A stretch of 64,000 nucleotides of DNA, from assembly GCF_011634775.1 (NCBI RefSeq), contig NZ_JAALXT010000003.1:434001-498000 (forward strand). The letters are read 5' to 3'. A program made the position numbers and the translations under genes. Below are positions 24,427 through 34,205 of the stretch, in pieces. A model generated the notes under the pieces. It saw only the letters and a list, made by a program, of their open reading frames with translations, did no database searches and was not told the origin of the DNA. Origin of the DNA: Thalassoroseus pseudoceratinae (GTDB lineage: Bacteria; Planctomycetota; Planctomycetia; Planctomycetales; Planctomycetaceae). Position 1 is the first letter of the stretch. Each line of letters starts with the position of its first letter.

Positions 24427-27400
24427 GACGAACCGCGAAATGGGCTGTCGGCCTGCTGTTGCTCACACTACTTAGTGGCGGAGCATTCGCCTATTGGATG
24501 TACACTCGGACCGACGAGCTTCTTGTCCAGAAAATTCTGGAAAAACAACGGGAAGTGCTGCCGGATTGGGAAGTGGAAATCGATCGTGCCCACTTCGATT
24601 GGCATCGACGAATTCGCATTCACAATATGTCGATTCGTCCACGCGGCCGAAAGGAAGTCGTGATTCGGCTGCCGGAAGTCGTTGTCACAATCAATCACGA
24701 GGTCTTCAAAAAACGACAGCAGATCGTGGTTGATCGTGTGCGGCTAATTCGCCCGCAACTCGATCTGGTTCGCGATGCCCAAGGCGTTTGGAATTGGCAA
24801 GAATTGCTGCGATTGCCACCTTCTGAAAAGAGCATGCCCGAATGGACGATCGAACAAGGGCAAGTGTTTGTGCGTCTCGACCAAGCGGACGGTGCCCAAC
24901 CGGGTCGCATCCGTTTGGAGAAAATTGCCGTCCAGGCGATCCCTTCCGGCAAACGTCAGTTCCGCTTTCATAGTGAAGCGAACGTCAATGAAGCTGGAAC
25001 GCTGAAGACCAAAGGTTTTCTCGATATCGACGCACATCGTTGGTCCGTGACGGGGCGGATGGAGAACCTCGTTGCGGATGGTGCGTTACTGAATCTTGCC
25101 GCTGGAACATCTCCGGAGCTACGAACGCAACTGGCACAGGTCGACAAGAACCTTGCCGACGCCTACACGAAGTTGGCCGGGTTGCCACCGTCGCCGGTTC
25201 GCGAGCCGTTCCAGGTGGCCTCGCGTGAACCGGCTCAATCAATCCCGCACGCCGGAAGTTCCACCGATACGCCACCGCCGATGTCCGCCGCTCGTCCCGT
25301 GACCGTCCCGGATTTCGGTTTGGAGTGTGCGTTGGATATGGAGTTCCATCTTGCGAAGGATTCCAGCATCGAGGAAATGGAATTTCGCACGCTCATCGAA
25401 ATCCAACAGGGCCAGATTTCCAATCCGGTTTTGCCGTTCCCGCTGCATGACTTGTCGGGAGAAGTCTACTGGGACAATCGACAGGTAATTCTTCGTGACT
25501 TGTCGGCGCGGAATGGGGAAACGCGATTGCAAATCGACGGGCTCATTCAACGTCAGGCGATGAATACACCCGCACGGATGGAAGTCCGATTGACGGATCT
25601 CCTGCTCGATGAACGGTTGCGGTCTCGGTTGCCGTTGGAGTATCGCGACAAGTACGATCTGATTCATCCGGAAGGGCCAATCAATGCGGAAATCACGCTC
25701 GGGACGCTTGACGGACGTCGGTGGCGGATTGATCAACTTCTGTTGACCGCTCGCGGATGCAAAATCACGAACGCGAAGTTCCCGTATCCGGTGGAACGGA
25801 TCACGGGCACGCTGCGACAACAAAATTCGGACTGGGTGATCGATCTTGTCGGCCACGCGGCCCGGCAACCGGTGGTCATCACAGGGATCATTCGCTCCCC
25901 GTCAGCGAATTCGGAAGTCATTGTCGATGTGCGGGCTCAGCGATTTCCAATCGACAATCGATTTCTGCAAGCGGCTCCCGATGGTCTTCGGAAGATGGTT
26001 GAGAGTTTGCATCTCACCGGTTGGACCGACGTCGATTTGCGGATGCACCGCCCGCCAGGTCGAGATCGAAAGTTCGAACTGACGATCGACGCCCGGTTAT
26101 CGCATTGCGAGATCCAACCCGAGTGTTTTCCGTATCGACTTTCGGAAGTTTCGGGCCAGTTGACCCATGACAGCCGTACGGACCGCTGGAGTTTTGACGA
26201 TTTCCGCGGCGAACATGGTGCCATGACGTTGACGGCCCAAGGGGCGTTTGGTCGCGAGAGTCTCGATGATCCGGGACTCTTGCAAATGAGCTTCCAAGCC
26301 GACAAGGTGCCGTTGGATGAGTCACTCCGACGAGCACTGCCGGAGAAACTCCGTTCGCTTTGGGACGAACTCCGGCCCAACGGTCAGGCAGAAGCGTACG
26401 CGACTCTGAAATGGGTGCCCAACGGCGAAATGGACGTCAAGCTGCCTTACGCCCGAGTCTATGGCGGAGCCCTGCAACTCCAAGCGTTTCCGTACTTGAT
26501 TTCCGACGTCGAAACGAAGTTTTCCGCGACAAGCACATCGGTAACGATCGACTCTTTCGTCGGCAAGCACGACGAGACCTTTGTTCGCTGCGAGGGTTGG
26601 GCAAAAATCAATGATCAAGGCGAGTGGCGATTGCAGTTGAACGATTTGCACGTCGATGATCTCAACCCCTCTCGCCAATTTCGCCGCGCGTTGCCACCGG
26701 ACTTGCGGTCGGTCGTCGAGGAACTGGATCCGCAAGGATTGGTTTCCGTTTCCGGGCAAGTGCAGCTCGCAAGCGCCGGCGGAGCGGACGCGGTGATCAG
26801 GTCGGGGTGGGATCTTCAATTCGCCTTCAACGGTAATCGTGTGACGGTCGGTGTGGACATCGAAAAACTTTACGGGCGAATCGACTACCGTGGTAAATGG
26901 AATGGGAAGGATCTTCTCAGCGAAGGCCGAATCGATCGGTGTTCCTGTGAAGTTTGGGGATACCAACTGATGGAGGCAAAAGGACCGTTTAGCGTGAACG
27001 GATACCGAGTCACCTTTGGGAAGCCGTCGTTGTTGCAGTCGACGGAGGTGAATGTGCCGGATGAGGAACGCCTCACCGCGAAAGCGATCGGTGGTTTGCT
27101 GCTCTTGGATGGCGAAGCCGACGTGGTTGACCCGGTTGCATGGCGGCTGCGAGCAATCATGCGGAATGGTGATCTGGAACAGTATTCCAAACGCTATTTG
27201 CCCGGCGTACGAAGTTTGCGTGGCGTGTTGAATGGTTGGATCAATCTGTCGAATCAAACACACGATCCAAACCGAATTGCCGGCGAAGGCCAAGTTCAAA
27301 TCCACCCCGCCGCGTTGTATGAGATGCCGGTGATCGCACAGGTGTTCCAAGCCATGACGTTCACCCCGCCGGACCGCGAAGCTTTCAAGCATGCGTTTGT

Positions 27401-27797
27401 CGACTTCGATGTGGCTGGCGAGGAATTTCGATTGAATGAGATCGACCTCGTCGGTGACGCGATTACATTGCGAGGACAAGGATCGGCTCGGATGAGCGGT
27501 CGATTGAATATCGACTTCTACTCGTCCCTGCCAAAGCGCCAGTTGGCTCGGATGCGATTGCCGTTGCCGGTGGTTAGCAACCTCGTCAATGGTGCTCTCG
27601 ACGGTTTGACCAAAGACTGGGTCCGTGTGGAAGTTCGCGGAAGCACATCCGCTCCGGAAGCCCGCATGGTTCCGATGCCGGTCGTCGATGATGCACTGAA
27701 AAAGTTCTTGGGAGCCATCGGCGGATCGCAAGGGGCCCGCACGCTTAAGAAAATTCCTCTCCCGCGAATGCCCTCTCTTCGGAGCCTCCGTGGTTGA
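24423..27797 (+). CDS. Large AsmA-like envelope protein
   Basis: 1124 residues. A signal-anchor helix (KWAVGLLLLTLLSGGAFAYWMYT) is followed by about 1090 residues made mostly of repeated amphipathic beta-strand units. Examples are HFDWHRRIRIHNMSIRPRG and LPEVVVTINHEVF near the N-terminus, and a C-terminal FYSSLPKRQLARMRLPLPVVSNLVNGALDG. The YhdP/TamB/AsmA superfamily forms long hydrophobic grooves that carry phospholipids between membranes in diderm bacteria. The N-terminal AsmA pattern and the C-terminal AsmA-like module support membership. A Pro-rich linker lies near residues 255-285. It is coupled to the GT-C enzyme. Envelope lipid transport is inference from the family. Confidence 0.8.
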   Translation: MRRTAKWAVGLLLLTLLSGGAFAYWMYTRTDELLVQKILEKQREVLPDWEVEIDRAHFDWHRRIRIHNMSIRPRGRKEVVIRLPEVVVTINHEVFKKRQQIVVDRVRLIRPQLDLVRDAQGVWNWQELLRLPPSEKSMPEWTIEQGQVFVRLDQADGAQPGRIRLEKIAVQAIPSGKRQFRFHSEANVNEAGTLKTKGFLDIDAHRWSVTGRMENLVADGALLNLAAGTSPELRTQLAQVDKNLADAYTKLAGLPPSPVREPFQVASREPAQSIPHAGSSTDTPPPMSAARPVTVPDFGLECALDMEFHLAKDSSIEEMEFRTLIEIQQGQISNPVLPFPLHDLSGEVYWDNRQVILRDLSARNGETRLQIDGLIQRQAMNTPARMEVRLTDLLLDERLRSRLPLEYRDKYDLIHPEGPINAEITLGTLDGRRWRIDQLLLTARGCKITNAKFPYPVERITGTLRQQNSDWVIDLVGHAARQPVVITGIIRSPSANSEVIVDVRAQRFPIDNRFLQAAPDGLRKMVESLHLTGWTDVDLRMHRPPGRDRKFELTIDARLSHCEIQPECFPYRLSEVSGQLTHDSRTDRWSFDDFRGEHGAMTLTAQGAFGRESLDDPGLLQMSFQADKVPLDESLRRALPEKLRSLWDELRPNGQAEAYATLKWVPNGEMDVKLPYARVYGGALQLQAFPYLISDVETKFSATSTSVTIDSFVGKHDETFVRCEGWAKINDQGEWRLQLNDLHVDDLNPSRQFRRALPPDLRSVVEELDPQGLVSVSGQVQLASAGGADAVIRSGWDLQFAFNGNRVTVGVDIEKLYGRIDYRGKWNGKDLLSEGRIDRCSCEVWGYQLMEAKGPFSVNGYRVTFGKPSLLQSTEVNVPDEERLTAKAIGGLLLLDGEADVVDPVAWRLRAIMRNGDLEQYSKRYLPGVRSLRGVLNGWINLSNQTHDPNRIAGEGQVQIHPAALYEMPVIAQVFQAMTFTPPDREAFKHAFVDFDVAGEEFRLNEIDLVGDAITLRGQGSARMSGRLNIDFYSSLPKRQLARMRLPLPVVSNLVNGALDGLTKDWVRVEVRGSTSAPEARMVPMPVVDDALKKFLGAIGGSQGARTLKKIPLPRMPSLRSLRG

Positions 27798-27918
27798 GCG
27801 GTTGCCGTTGTCGTCGTGTCTTGGGACGCGAATCTCGTATTGACCGATATTGCACCGTTCGGTAACTTCCGCGCGACTGTGAAACCTTCGGTGATTCGAG
27901 CGATGGAGCGCAACCGGG

Positions 27919-29781
27919 ATGTGTGGAATTGTCGGCTATATCGGACAGCGGGATGCGGCGAAGTTCTTGGTCGAAGGTTTGCACCGTTTGGAGTACCGTG
28001 GGTACGACAGTGCTGGGGTCGCGGTATGGCAGGAAGACGGCATCGCGGTTCGTAAGAAGGCGGGCCGGGTCGACGAGCTCGCCAAACTTGTCGCCAACGA
28101 GCCTGCGGATGGATCGGTCGGCATTGGCCATACCCGATGGGCGACCCACGGCGAAACGACGGATATTAATTCGCATCCACATACCGGCGGAAACGGCGAA
28201 GTTGTGTTGGTGCACAATGGGGTGATCGAAAACTACACCGCCATCCGCGCTCAACTACAATCGCTCGGCTACGTGTTCCGCACACAAACTGATACGGAAA
28301 TCGTCGCCCACCTAATCGCACATCATCTCGAAGAGCAAATCCGCTTGGGCAGCGATCCAAGCGAAGTCCAGACCTATGTGGACGCCGTTCAAGTTTCGCT
28401 TAAGAAGCTAAAAGGGACCTACGGACTCGCGATTGTTTTCCGAGATCACGACGACTTAATGATCGTGGCACGCTCGGGTAGCCCGTTGGTGATTGGTGTT
28501 GGCGAAGGCGAATACTTCGTAGCCAGCGATGCCAGTCCGCTGATCGGCTACACGGATGAAGTCGTGTATTTAGCAGATCATGAATTGGCCGTTCTTCGGA
28601 AGAGTGGGTTGGAACTTTCTCATCGAGACACCGGGATTCACACGCCGGACATTCAAACGCTCGACCAAGTTTCCAGTGATATTGATTTGGGTTCGTTCGA
28701 TCACTACATGCTCAAGGAAATCTTTGAGCAACCGCAATCCATTGAGAACGCTCTTCGCGGGCGGATCAACGAAGACGAAGCCACCGCGATCTTCGGTGGT
28801 TTGAACATGGACCCGCAACAACTTCGTCGGATCGATCGGATTGTTCTAACAGCATGCGGAACCAGTTGGCATGCGGGACTTGTCGGCGAGTATCTCCTCG
28901 AGGAATTCGCACGGATTCCAACCGAAGTGGAGTATGCCAGCGAATTGCGGTATCGAAATCCGCCTTTGGGCACTCGCACGATGGTCTTCGCGATTACACA
29001 AAGTGGAGAAACCGCAGACACGCTGGCCGCGATGCGGGAATGTCAGCGAAAAGGTCACCCGACGCTCGCGATCTGCAACGTCGTTGGTTCCACGATCGCC
29101 CGGGAAGCCGACGGTGGAATTTATCTTCACGCCGGGCCGGAAATCGGTGTCGCATCGACGAAGGCGTTCACGTCGCAGGTCACGGTGTTGACACTGCTGT
29201 CCTTGTTCTTAGGACGAATGCGGCACATGTCGTATCCGGCTGGTCAACGAATCATTCGTCAGTTGCTCGAAATACCATCGCAGATTGAGAAGACACTTCA
29301 GTGTAATGATGTCGTCAAAGAAGTCGCTGCGAAGTACGCCGAGGCGAACAACTTCCTGTATCTCGGGCGGCTGTACAACTTCCCGGCGGCGCTTGAAGGT
29401 GCATTGAAGCTCAAAGAAATTAGCTATATCCACGCCGAAGGCTACCCGGCGGCCGAGATGAAACACGGCCCGATCGCTCTGGTCGATGAGCACACGCCGA
29501 GTGTGTTTATCGTGCCACGTTGCGGGATCTATCCAAAAGTCTTGAGCAATCTGGCCGAAGTGAAAGCCCGTCGTGGCCCAGTCATCGCGATTGCCTGCGA
29601 AGGTGACGAGAAGATCGCGGAGTTGGCTGACGACGTGATCTACGTACCTGACGTCGAGGAATGTTTGCAGCCGTTGGTCACATCCATCCCGCTGCAACTG
29701 CTGGCGTATCACATTGCCGTCCTGCGGGGCTGTGATGTAGACAAACCTCGTAACTTGGCCAAAAGCGTGACGGTCGAATAA
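27919..29781 (+). CDS. glmS: Glutamine--fructose-6-phosphate aminotransferase (isomerizing)
   Basis: 620 residues, full family length. The ATG at 27919 gives MCGIVGYIG, in which Cys2 becomes the N-terminal glutaminase nucleophile. Glutaminase signatures: HRLEYRGYDSAGVAV, GIGHTRWATHG and VLVHNGVIENY. Two SIS domains follow (TACGTSWHAGLVG; TQSGETADTLAAM; YLGRLYNFPAALEGALKLKEISYIHAEGYPAAEMKHGPIAL). The conserved C-terminus DKPRNLAKSVTVE is complete. GlmS makes glucosamine-6-phosphate, the first step toward UDP-GlcNAc. No glmS ribozyme-like structure was recognised in the 121 bases upstream. A weak TTGACC/TAACTT promoter candidate lies near 27840. Confidence 0.97.
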   Translation: MCGIVGYIGQRDAAKFLVEGLHRLEYRGYDSAGVAVWQEDGIAVRKKAGRVDELAKLVANEPADGSVGIGHTRWATHGETTDINSHPHTGGNGEVVLVHNGVIENYTAIRAQLQSLGYVFRTQTDTEIVAHLIAHHLEEQIRLGSDPSEVQTYVDAVQVSLKKLKGTYGLAIVFRDHDDLMIVARSGSPLVIGVGEGEYFVASDASPLIGYTDEVVYLADHELAVLRKSGLELSHRDTGIHTPDIQTLDQVSSDIDLGSFDHYMLKEIFEQPQSIENALRGRINEDEATAIFGGLNMDPQQLRRIDRIVLTACGTSWHAGLVGEYLLEEFARIPTEVEYASELRYRNPPLGTRTMVFAITQSGETADTLAAMRECQRKGHPTLAICNVVGSTIAREADGGIYLHAGPEIGVASTKAFTSQVTVLTLLSLFLGRMRHMSYPAGQRIIRQLLEIPSQIEKTLQCNDVVKEVAAKYAEANNFLYLGRLYNFPAALEGALKLKEISYIHAEGYPAAEMKHGPIALVDEHTPSVFIVPRCGIYPKVLSNLAEVKARRGPVIAIACEGDEKIAELADDVIYVPDVEECLQPLVTSIPLQLLAYHIAVLRGCDVDKPRNLAKSVTVE

Positions 29782-29927
29782 ATTCGCTAACCGGACCTAA
29801 ATTTCCTTGGGATCGGTTTGGATTCACCGAAAAACATTATTTTCTCGCCTGTGCTTGCCACATATAGTAAAATGCAGGTGTGGAAAGTGCGCGACGTGAG
29901 TCGTAATGGTTTTCGGAGAATCACTGG

Positions 29928-30437
29928 ATGGCGATTTATCTTGTCCCAATTGACAATGGGCGACCGATCGTGCTCGACAAAGCCGTCGTGTTCGTCGGTC
30001 GGCACCCCGAGTGCGATGTCATCCTCAAAGACAGCCGAAAAGTCTCGCGGAAGCATTGTTGTCTCGCCCAAGTGGACGACCGCATTGTCGTCCGTGATTT
30101 GGGCAGTATGAACGGCATTCGTGTGAATGGTCGTCAGGTCCGCAAGGAAACGACGATCCATCTCAACGATGAGTTGTCGATCGGCGATGTCACGTATCGC
30201 ATCAAATCGCGTCGTCAGATGCTCGATGGGATGCAGTCCGGTGATGTTGAGCAACTTTCCGAACCGTCGCCCCGGAAACCGGCCAGTCCTCCGCCATCCC
30301 CATTGATTCGGGCAATCAACGAAGGCGATGTGGACATCAGCCAGGACTTTCCTGTTCCACTCTCGGACTCACTCGCCAACGAATCCGAACTTCCGTCCCG
30401 ATTCGTCGACGGCCGCTCCTCGGAACCTTCCGAGTGA
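29928..30437 (+). CDS. FHA domain protein
   Basis: 169 residues. The N-terminal FHA domain (about residues 1-95) has VFVGRHPECDVIL, KVSRKHCCLA and DLGSMNGIRVNGRQV, the Gly-Arg, Ser-x-x-His and Asn-Gly pTyr/pThr-binding positions. The second half is Pro/Ser-rich and acidic with no fold evident (PSPRKPASPPPSPL). FHA proteins bind phosphothreonine and usually act downstream of Hanks-type kinases such as the one at 12271. A TATAGT hexamer near 29865 may be its -10 box. Located between glmS and an outer-membrane protein, same strand; operon membership is uncertain because the gaps are 146 and 238 bases. Confidence 0.9.
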   Translation: MAIYLVPIDNGRPIVLDKAVVFVGRHPECDVILKDSRKVSRKHCCLAQVDDRIVVRDLGSMNGIRVNGRQVRKETTIHLNDELSIGDVTYRIKSRRQMLDGMQSGDVEQLSEPSPRKPASPPPSPLIRAINEGDVDISQDFPVPLSDSLANESELPSRFVDGRSSEPSE

Positions 30438-30675
30438 TCGAGCACCTACCGGCCGGTCGCTCATTGAACAAACACCTGCTGTGCATTCCCGAGTCGCTAC
30501 CGAACCGGCTCGAGAGTTTGATAAGTGTTTTCGCATATGACGACTTTGGTCCGCCATTTCGCCAGAACGAAGTTGACAAATTTTGGGATCTGACGAAACT
30601 TTGGCTCAAGTTTCGGCAGGACGCTGAAACCTGTGATCAAATGATCTCATACTTCGGTCGTGGTTGGATCCTCTC

Positions 30676-31818
30676 GTGACCCCATCAACTCTCTACCTGA
30701 CTCTCGTGTTCGGTGCGGCTATCCCTGGCAACACGGACACATCTCTATATCAAGTGGATCAATCGTTTGAGACGGTCATCCGAGGGCAATCGCCCGTCGG
30801 GACAACGAACGTCGTGACGACGCCGCTTGGCATGGAAGATCCTTGGCGACCACGCTTGGCTCAATACGGAGCGCCGGTTCAGGACCCGTTTCTTCAACCG
30901 CCGGGTGGCTATGGTGCCGGCGGCTACGGTGCGGCTCCACCGGGAGGTGCACAGCCCTGGTGGTTACAAGAAGCTCCGCCGTTGTATTCCGGCATCAATG
31001 GACCGCAGCCGTTCAAGTTCGGTTGGACCTCGTGGTTGGATGCCACCTACATTCCCGATCAAGGGATTAGTCCGGGTACCGGTGAATTCGGGATGTTTGG
31101 TTTGGATATCGGCGCGAATTACACGTCGCAGATTTCCCCATCGACCGTACTCACACACGGACCCGATGCCGGTTGGCGATCTTGGAAGAGTCCACGCCTG
31201 ACTTCCGGAGAAAGACTTCCCGCCTCAGCATTTCATCTGGGCTACAACTTCGAAACCGTGACGCAAACTGGTTCACCATGGGCCATCGTTTTTGGTTTCT
31301 CGCCGTCGATCAATTCCGATTTCGAACAAAGCATCGGATCGGAAGCGGTCCAACTCGATGCTAAAGTCGCCGGTGTCTATAACGCCGGACCAGGATTGCA
31401 ATACGTAGTCGGGGCACTGTATTGGGATCGTGTGGACGATATCATTTTGCCATATGGCGGTCTGGTTTTTACTCCGGATGACCGCAGTGAATACCGCTTG
31501 ATGTTCCCGGAATCTCGGTTCAGTTACTACGTCGGGCGTGTGGGTGAAGACGATAAATGGCTGTACGTGTCCGCCGGATATCACGTGGAATCCTACGATA
31601 TCGAGTTGTCATCCGGTCCCACCGGACCACGCGGAGACCAAATTCAATTCAGTGATTGGCGCGTCATGTTCGGCCTTCGGTCCGACAATGGACTGATGGG
31701 GCTTGGTTCATACATTGAAGCAGGCTACGTGTTTGATCGAGAAGTCGAATTCAAAGGTAGCACTCCAGACTTCGACATCGATAGCGGCTTCATCCTCCGT
31801 GGCGGACTCCGATACTAA
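30676..31818 (+). CDS. Outer-membrane beta-barrel-like protein (DUF6268-like)
   Basis: About 380 residues. Start uncertain: GTG at 30676 (used here) or TTG at 30664; an in-frame stop at 30634 bars earlier starts. A weak N-terminal hydrophobic stretch (STLYLTLVFGAAIPG) may be the signal. Then comes a Gly/Tyr/Pro-rich low-complexity linker (PPGGYGAGGYGAAPPGG). From residue 125 to the end are alternating amphipathic strands with aromatic girdle residues (LGYNFETVTQTGSPWAIVFGF, YVVGALYWDRVDDIILPYGGLVFTP). The C-terminus is Phe/Tyr-ending (ILRGGLRY). This fits a small planctomycete beta-barrel family (DUF6268-like by recollection). Substrate unknown. Confidence 0.7.
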   Translation: MTPSTLYLTLVFGAAIPGNTDTSLYQVDQSFETVIRGQSPVGTTNVVTTPLGMEDPWRPRLAQYGAPVQDPFLQPPGGYGAGGYGAAPPGGAQPWWLQEAPPLYSGINGPQPFKFGWTSWLDATYIPDQGISPGTGEFGMFGLDIGANYTSQISPSTVLTHGPDAGWRSWKSPRLTSGERLPASAFHLGYNFETVTQTGSPWAIVFGFSPSINSDFEQSIGSEAVQLDAKVAGVYNAGPGLQYVVGALYWDRVDDIILPYGGLVFTPDDRSEYRLMFPESRFSYYVGRVGEDDKWLYVSAGYHVESYDIELSSGPTGPRGDQIQFSDWRVMFGLRSDNGLMGLGSYIEAGYVFDREVEFKGSTPDFDIDSGFILRGGLRY

Positions 31819-31850
31819 TCGGAGTCCAGCGGCAAAAATTGTCCGATATG

Positions 31851-33035
31851 TTACGGGCTCCAATTGCCGATAGGTTTCGGGTGGATCGTTGGTTCGGTGG
31901 CTTGCTGAGTGGCGTTGATCGATTGCACTCGAGCGGACACGTCTTCCGCTCCGGAATGGACTGAAAGATTTAAGCGACATTTTCGCGACTGACCCGCTTC
32001 CAAACTGATCACGCGGCCTTGTTCACGCTCGAACGTCCGTGTGTTCGGCAAGCATGTCGCGGGTTCCAGGCCGCACACGTATCCGTCGGCCTCGGCTCGG
32101 GTGTTTTTCCAAAGCACAAAGTACGGCAAGCTGAATTGATCGAACTGCACGCTCAAACCTGCACTGTTGTCGGCATTCTTGAGCAACACTTCGGCCATTC
32201 CATTGTCGTCGGGAATCGGCTGGAAAAAGTAAGCCTGTTCGGTGTAGCTAGCCTCGGGGCCGGCGAACCGATTCCATTCCGAAATTCCTTCCGCAGCGCG
32301 GGCATCACGGGGGGCCATGCTCTCGAACGCAGCCACGCAGGTGGCTCCCTCACCAAGTACCGGCGGACCGTTGTTGATGTGATAGAGCAATTCCACATCG
32401 GCTGGCGTGCCTCCCATGTTCGTGATCTCATCGACGATCGAGATCGCACCGGAATCCCAGCTAGTCTCGACACGTGATGTCAGTTGCAGTCGCGCGTCGA
32501 ACAGAGAGGATTCCTCCACGATACCGACGATGGCCAACGTTCGAGCATCTTCGTCGATCTCCAACCAAAGTTGATGAGCTGGTTGATTCGAGATTCGCCC
32601 GTGCAACGTGGTTCCTTCTTCTGGCTCCGGTGGGCCGAGGAACGATAAACCGCATCGGCACAGCCATTCGTTGAATCCATCGAGCCAGCCAATTCCACCG
32701 CGACGCTGCAGATCGACAAATTTTGGATGCACCGGCAATGAAACTGGTGCGTCCCAACCGAGGCGGATACCTTGATATTCCCCTCGCCAGATTCCCATTC
32801 CCCGCGTGGGCAGAATATCGATACTGAGTTCGCCGTTGTTCAGCGTGACGACGTCAACACCGTCCGAAAGTCCGCCACGCATCCGCCGCGTTGTGACGCT
32901 CCAATTTCCCGACTGTCCGGCTTCGGCGGCGTCGATTCGCCAATTATCGAGAAAGACCCCGTCTTTGACGTCGACGAGAACATTTTTCGATCGGTTCACT
33001 GGTTCACGCTCCGTTGCCAATCTACACCAAAACAT
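31851..33035 (-). CDS. DUF4432 aldose-epimerase-like protein
   Basis: 394 residues, all-beta galactose-mutarotase-like fold. Recognisable stretches are SIDILPTRGMGIWRGEYQG, GIGWLDGFNEWLCRCGLSF, TTLHGRISNQPA (active-site His region of epimerases), VELLYHINNGPP and CGLEPATCLPNTRTFEREQGRVISLEAGQ. This order fits DUF4432 proteins, which are distant relatives of aldose 1-epimerase often encoded with sugar catabolism genes. No signal peptide. The ATG at 33035 is used; a GTG at 32999 with GGAG upstream is possible. The exact sugar and whether it is an epimerase or a binding protein cannot be read here. Confidence 0.8.
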   Translation of the reverse strand: MFWCRLATEREPVNRSKNVLVDVKDGVFLDNWRIDAAEAGQSGNWSVTTRRMRGGLSDGVDVVTLNNGELSIDILPTRGMGIWRGEYQGIRLGWDAPVSLPVHPKFVDLQRRGGIGWLDGFNEWLCRCGLSFLGPPEPEEGTTLHGRISNQPAHQLWLEIDEDARTLAIVGIVEESSLFDARLQLTSRVETSWDSGAISIVDEITNMGGTPADVELLYHINNGPPVLGEGATCVAAFESMAPRDARAAEGISEWNRFAGPEASYTEQAYFFQPIPDDNGMAEVLLKNADNSAGLSVQFDQFSLPYFVLWKNTRAEADGYVCGLEPATCLPNTRTFEREQGRVISLEAGQSRKCRLNLSVHSGAEDVSARVQSINATQQATEPTIHPKPIGNWSP

Positions 33036-33175
33036 TGCAATCCCGACTACCTGCCCACCAAAAGCGGTATTGGCCGAAAGATAGACTGGACATCATCGGT
33101 CTGTTCGATAGACAATGCCATCTCCACATTGAAAACCGATGAACCCCATTGAACTGAACAGGGAAAGACCGGTCA

Positions 33176-34009
33176 ATGCCGAGCCAGGAATTTGAAACCG
33201 TTACGGACGAACGACCTTATTCTCAGCAATGGTACAACAATCTTCGCCAGACCCTCGGCGAGACAGCGTGCCGACAACTCGGTTTTTATGCAATCCCAGC
33301 GGATTTGCTGCTCTCAGTGGTGATTCCGGTCTACAACGAAGAACAAACGCTGCGGCAAATCGTTGACAGCGTACGGTCCGTGCCGATCCGCAAAGAGATC
33401 ATTCTCGTTGACGATTGTAGTCAGGATTCTTCGCGTGCGATCATAGAAGAGTTGCAGTCTGAAGAGGATGTTGAGAACCGAATCCAGACTGTGTTTCATG
33501 ATCGGAACCAAGGCAAGGGGGCCGCATTGAAGACCGGGTTCGGAAAAGCAACCGGTGATGTCGTGCTGGTCCAAGATGCCGACTTGGAGTACGACCCGTC
33601 GGAGTATCCCCGATTGCTTCGTCCCATCGTCGAGGGCAAAGCCGATGTGGTCTACGGCAGTCGATTCCTGGGAGATCAGCCGCACCGCGTGCTGTACTAT
33701 TGGCACTACCTGGGGAACCGGTTTCTCACGACTCTCTCGAATGCGTTTACCAATCTGAACTTGACCGACATGGAAACGTGTTACAAAGTCTTCCGAAAGG
33801 AAGTGATGGAGGAAATCGAACCTCGGCTCAAGCAGCGACGGTTCGGTTTCGAGCCGGAAGTCACCGCTCGGGTGGCTCGGCGACACTTCCGAGTTTACGA
33901 GATGTCAGTGAGTTACTCCGGTCGAACCTACGAGCAAGGCAAGAAGATTGGCTGGCGAGACGGTTTGCAAGCTCTCTGGTGTATCGTCCGATACGGAATT
34001 GCCGACTGA
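33176..34009 (+). CDS. Glycosyltransferase family 2 (dolichol-/polyprenyl-P-sugar synthase-like)
   Basis: 277 residues. GT-A fold: [22 protein letters not shown], then [56 protein letters not shown] (metal DxD-like) and VYGSRFLG. Downstream comes [13 protein letters not shown] and [16 protein letters not shown], characteristic of DPM1-like enzymes, which transfer a sugar from a nucleotide donor to a polyprenyl phosphate. It has no C-terminal TM helices, unlike the enzyme at 45321. GT-C enzymes in the window (23176, 43550) could use such a lipid-linked sugar; the pairing is inference. Confidence 0.9.
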   Translation: MPSQEFETVTDERPYSQQWYNNLRQTLGETACRQLGFYAIPADLLLSVVIPVYNEEQTLRQIVDSVRSVPIRKEIILVDDCSQDSSRAIIEELQSEEDVENRIQTVFHDRNQGKGAALKTGFGKATGDVVLVQDADLEYDPSEYPRLLRPIVEGKADVVYGSRFLGDQPHRVLYYWHYLGNRFLTTLSNAFTNLNLTDMETCYKVFRKEVMEEIEPRLKQRRFGFEPEVTARVARRHFRVYEMSVSYSGRTYEQGKKIGWRDGLQALWCIVRYGIAD

Positions 34010-34205
34010 CACCGGAGTCCCTACGATACATAGTCCCCACCCACCTGATCATGACTCCACATCCTGTGGTTCAATGGTTACACGTCGTCGGTTGCTTGCA
34101 TCCGAGGCGAACTTGGTGACGCAACAGGTCGGATGGTTTCAATTTGCGTCGCTGGAAACTAAAGTTTCCCAATTGCACCAAAATACTCAAACTTGAGATT
34201 TCATA

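Noticed and set aside
26322-27731. 469-codon open frame on the minus strand
   Set aside because: Antisense shadow of the AsmA-like gene; composition is Arg/Gln/His-rich with no recognisable domain.
30434-30679. 81-codon plus-strand frame before the outer-membrane protein
   Set aside because: It starts inside the FHA gene end, has no proper ribosome site and no clear domain; more likely non-coding leader.
34154-34169. Short inverted repeat before ftsH as a CIRCE-type heat-shock operator
   Set aside because: The six-base arms GGAAAC/GTTTCC do not match the CIRCE consensus TTAGCACTC-N9-GAGTGCTAA.
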